Assembly (NCBI RefSeq): GCF_026163685.1
Contig: NZ_JAOXSR010000006.1
Coordinates: 62,001-126,000 of the forward strand
Reading direction: 5' to 3'
Source of the DNA: Oerskovia flava
GTDB taxonomy: Bacteria; Actinomycetota; Actinomycetes; Actinomycetales; Cellulomonadaceae
DNA length: 64,000 nucleotides
Under the pieces are notes generated by a model. That model saw nothing but the letters and a program-made list of their open reading frames with translations, had not been told where the DNA came from and did no database searches. Of this stretch, positions 61,419 through 64,000 are shown one piece after another. The position numbers were made by a program, and so were the translations under genes. Position 1 is the stretch's first letter; each line of letters opens with the position of its first letter.

Positions 61419-62636
61419 TCAGAAGGGCACGGCGTGCGTGCGCGCCGTGGCTGTCCCCGGTCGCCGGGCGCGCGACGTGATCCCGCGGGCGTCCAGCAAG
61501 GGCCGCACCCCTTCTGCGAACCAGTAGGCCTCCTCGAGGTGCGGGTAGCCGGAGAGCACCAGCTCGTCGAAGCCGGCCTGGTGATACTCCTCGATCAGGT
61601 CGGCGACCTCGTCGTGGCTGCCGACGAGCGCGGTCCCTGCGCCACCGCGGACGAGCCCGACACCAGCCCAGAGCCCCGGGTGGATCTCCAGGTCTCGTGC
61701 GCGCCCGGTCGCGGCAAGGGAACCGCCGGCGTGCAGGGCGACCATCCTCTGCTGGCCCACCGAACCCGAGGAGCCGAGGAGCCGCTGTGCCTCGACGATC
61801 TGCTCGGGGCCGAGGTCGTCGAGGAAGCGTTGCGCGGTCTCCCACGCATCCGCGGACCGGTCCCGCGTGATGACGTGCAGCCGCACACCGAACCGGAGGG
61901 AGCGCCCCCTCGCCGCTGCCAGGTCGCGTACCCGTTCGATCTTCTCGCGCGCGGCAGCGGGCGGTTCCCCCCAGGTGAGGTAGACGTCGGCCTGGGCGGC
62001 CGCGACCGGCAGAGCGGCATCCGACGATCCGCCGAAGTAGATCTCGGGCTGCGGCTCGGGCGGTGCAGAGACGCGCGCGTCGGCGATCCGGTAGTGGTCG
62101 CCCTCGTAGGAGAACGGCGACGCCTCCCAGGTACCCCGGACGACGTCGAGGAACTCCCGTGTGCGGCCGTAGCGCTCGTCGTGGTCGAGCCAGTCGCCGA
62201 AACGCCGCATCTCGTTCTCGTCACCTCCTGTGACCACGTTGAGCAGCAGTCGTCCCCCGGACATCCGCTGGAACGTAGCGGCCATCTGCGCGGCGAGCGT
62301 GGGGGAGACGAGCCCGGGACGGAGCGCGACCAGGAACTTCAACCGCTGCGTGCTGCGGGCGAGCGCCGCCGTCACCAACCAGGCGTCCTCGCACCACGTT
62401 CCGGTCGGGGTGAGCACACCCTCGTACCCGAGCCGGTCGGCGGCGAGCGCCACCTGCTCGAGGTAGTCGAGCGTCGGTGGCCGAAAGGCGCTCGCCCGGC
62501 CGGGCTCTTCCTTGGCGTGCGAACCGTCGACGATCCCACGGCCGTCTCCCGACGTCGGGAGGAACCAGTGCACGGCGAGCGGACGACGCGCAGCCTGGCC
62601 CGGCGACGGCGCCCGGCCGCCCGGTCGGACGCTCAT
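61419..62636 (-). CDS. LLM flavin-dependent monooxygenase, SsuD-like
   Basis: A 405-residue luciferase-like monooxygenase. HWFLPTSGDGRGI, GVLTPTGTWCEDAWLV, KFLVALRPGLVSPTLAAQM and LLLNVVTGGDENEMRRFGDWLDHDERY match alkanesulfonate monooxygenases, which release sulfite using FMNH2. The FMN reductase is the neighbour on the other strand. Dimethylsulfone or another organosulfur substrate is possible. A 17-base gap separates it from the ABC ATPase gene upstream in the same direction. Confidence 0.88.
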   Translation of the reverse strand: MSVRPGGRAPSPGQAARRPLAVHWFLPTSGDGRGIVDGSHAKEEPGRASAFRPPTLDYLEQVALAADRLGYEGVLTPTGTWCEDAWLVTAALARSTQRLKFLVALRPGLVSPTLAAQMAATFQRMSGGRLLLNVVTGGDENEMRRFGDWLDHDERYGRTREFLDVVRGTWEASPFSYEGDHYRIADARVSAPPEPQPEIYFGGSSDAALPVAAAQADVYLTWGEPPAAAREKIERVRDLAAARGRSLRFGVRLHVITRDRSADAWETAQRFLDDLGPEQIVEAQRLLGSSGSVGQQRMVALHAGGSLAATGRARDLEIHPGLWAGVGLVRGGAGTALVGSHDEVADLIEEYHQAGFDELVLSGYPHLEEAYWFAEGVRPLLDARGITSRARRPGTATARTHAVPF

Positions 62637-62652
62637 CCTTCGAGCAGAGAGG

Positions 62653-64000
62653 TCATCGACTCTCCTCCAGTCCCGCGAGTGCCCGCCGTCCCGGGATGGC
62701 GGCGATCAGCTCCCGCGTGTACGTCTCCTGCGGATCGAGCAAGATCGCGTCCGTCCGCCCCTGCTCGACGACGCGCCCCGCCTGCATCACGCCGACGTGG
62801 TCCGAGATCTGCCGGACGACCGCGAGGTCGTGCGAGATGAAGAGATAGGTGAGGCCGTGCTCGGCCTGCAGCCGGACGAGGAGCTCCAGGATCTGGGCCT
62901 GGACCGAGACGTCGAGGGCGGAGACGGGCTCGTCGAGCACGACGAGCGCGGGGTGGAGCGCGATCGCCCGGGCGATCGCGACCCGCTGGCGCTGTCCGCC
63001 GGACAGCTCGCGCGCACCTCTGCGCAGCACCTCGGCAGGCAGCGCCACGTCGTCGACGAGCGAGCGCGCGCGGTCCGCCCGTTCCGACGCGGAGCCGACC
63101 TGATAAGCACGCAACGGCTCGGTGATGATCTGCTCGACGGTGAAGCGGGGGTCGAGCGAGGCGTACGGGCTCTGGTAGACCACCTGGAACCCTCTCCGCA
63201 GACGTCGCAGCTCACGACCCCGGACGTCGGTGATGTCCGTACCCTCGAAGTCGATCCGCCCCGCCGTGGGACGCTCCAACCGCAGCGCGAGCCGAGCGGT
63301 CGTGCTCTTTCCCGACCCGGACTCGCCCACCAGCGCGTACGTCTCACCCCGGCGCACCGTGAAGCTCACGTCGTCGACGGCGACGAGGCTCCGCCGTGCG
63401 GCTCCGCGTGGCAGCGGGAACTCCTTGCGCAGCCCGCGCACCGCGAGGACGCTGCCGTCGGGCCGTCCCACCGGCCGCGAGGACTCGGCGACCGAACCTC
63501 CGACGACGAGTCTCGCGCTCGAGAGACTCGGCGCGGCAGCGATGAGCTGCCGTGTGTACGGGTGCTGCGGATCACGCAGCACCTGCTCCGCCGGCCCCTC
63601 CTCGACGACCACTCCACGTTCGAGGACGACGAGACGATCGGCACGGTCGGCCGCGACGCCGAGATCGTGCGTGATGAGGAGGACGGCGGTGCCGAGCTCA
63701 CGCACCAGCCCGTCGAGGTGGTCGAGGATCCGTCGCTGCACGGTGACGTCGAGCGCGCTCGTCGGCTCGTCCGCGACGAGGAGGCGCGGCCGTGCCGCGA
63801 TGGCGATCGCGATGAGCACACGCTGGCGCATACCGCCGGAGAGCTGGGAAGGATACTGCCGCGCGCGCGCCTCGGGGTCGTCGATTCCAGCCTGTCGAAG
63901 CAGCTCCACGGCCCGTCGCCGCGCCTCCTTGCGACGGGCGACGCCGTGGATCACGAGGACCTCGGCCACCTGGTCGCCGACCCGTGCGACGGGGTTCAGC
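62653..64000 (-). CDS. Peptide/nickel-type ABC ATPase with two nucleotide-binding domains (5' end outside)
   Basis: Fused DppD-DppF-type ATPase. The frame is open to the window edge, and the first domain's Walker A is outside. Visible: signature [16 protein letters not shown] and Walker B LLVADEP of domain 1; Walker [10 protein letters not shown], signature [16 protein letters not shown] and Walker B LVVLDEP of domain 2, then the peptide-transporter C-terminal extension ([15 protein letters not shown]). It is cotranscribed with the SsuD-like gene, so the cargo may be a sulfur compound rather than a peptide. Confidence 0.9.
   Translation of the reverse strand, partial: LNPVARVGDQVAEVLVIHGVARRKEARRRAVELLRQAGIDDPEARARQYPSQLSGGMRQRVLIAIAIAARPRLLVADEPTSALDVTVQRRILDHLDGLVRELGTAVLLITHDLGVAADRADRLVVLERGVVVEEGPAEQVLRDPQHPYTRQLIAAAPSLSSARLVVGGSVAESSRPVGRPDGSVLAVRGLRKEFPLPRGAARRSLVAVDDVSFTVRRGETYALVGESGSGKSTTARLALRLERPTAGRIDFEGTDITDVRGRELRRLRRGFQVVYQSPYASLDPRFTVEQIITEPLRAYQVGSASERADRARSLVDDVALPAEVLRRGARELSGGQRQRVAIARAIALHPALVVLDEPVSALDVSVQAQILELLVRLQAEHGLTYLFISHDLAVVRQISDHVGVMQAGRVVEQGRTDAILLDPQETYTRELIAAIPGRRALAGLEESR

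Overview
The window is 64 kb of very GC-rich, densely coded chromosomal DNA from an actinomycete. The best guess is a Micrococcales member of the Cellulomonadaceae/Promicromonosporaceae type, such as Cellulosimicrobium. This rests on gene content and on actinobacterial traits: an LAxTG-type surface anchor, a SAM-IV-like riboswitch, many promoters of the form TANNNT-N6/7-ATG with no Shine-Dalgarno sequence, DUF2510 and DUF6510 proteins, and frequent GTG starts. I saw no rRNA, tRNA, CRISPR, prophage or insertion sequence.

Layout. 1-2.5 kb: DrrAB-type exporter with a divergent TetR regulator. 2.5-5.6 kb: TPR membrane protein plus TPR/AAA+ ATPase. 5.8-10.4 kb: tag glycosylase, SRPBCC protein, L-serine dehydratase, and a molybdopterin oxidoreductase / flavin reductase / DUF6510 trio. 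10.4-16.4 kb: small conserved proteins, APP1-type phosphatase, secreted ThuA protein, acyltransferase, 8-oxoguanine-deaminase-like amidohydrolase. 16.4-19.9 kb: TetR and alpha/beta hydrolase flanking two perfect operators, a membrane protein and a NYN/LOTUS protein. 20-25.5 kb: LacI, sugar ABC importer and intracellular glycosidase, bracketed by two copies of a 60-bp inverted repeat. 25.7-28.2 kb: MFS exporter, acetyltransferase and TetR operon with two tandem palindromes over its promoter. 28-31 kb: AHSA1-like protein, lipoproteins, OmpA-domain protein. 31-34.6 kb: SAM-I-like riboswitch, leader peptide, metF, metE.

34.7-38.6 kb: MFS transporter, a truncated-looking fragment, a small membrane protein, VOC protein and an FBP (EF-G-binding/FusB-like) gene with a leader ORF and competing hairpins. 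38.5-44.1 kb: MMPL transporter and a 1107-residue secreted PA14/propeller/CBM/DUF1080 protein. 44.3-48.4 kb: PhzF, LATTG-anchored surface protein, MFS, DUF2510 protein. 48.5-53.8 kb: FAD/Fe-S D-lactate-dehydrogenase-like enzyme, MurR/RpiR regulator and BadF-type sugar kinase, which together fit N-acetylmuramate use, then a NUDIX hydrolase. 53.9-59.9 kb: LuxR-type HTH protein, unknown protein, Hpt, response regulator and, divergently, a hybrid histidine kinase translationally coupled to a pyruvoyl arginine decarboxylase and a GNAT-like protein. 60-64 kb: SAM-IV-like riboswitch before FMN reductase and flavin reductase genes, then a convergent flavin-dependent monooxygenase and a peptide-type ABC ATPase (cut by the window edge), which look like a sulfur-scavenging cluster.

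Most promising as undescribed biology: the phosphorelay fused in one operon to polyamine synthesis; the SAM riboswitch that appears to act through a 30-codon leader peptide coupled to metF; the FBP leader; the repeat-bracketed sugar locus; and the MurNAc/D-lactate module. Functions are inferred from recognisable motifs by reading only; no database search was run.
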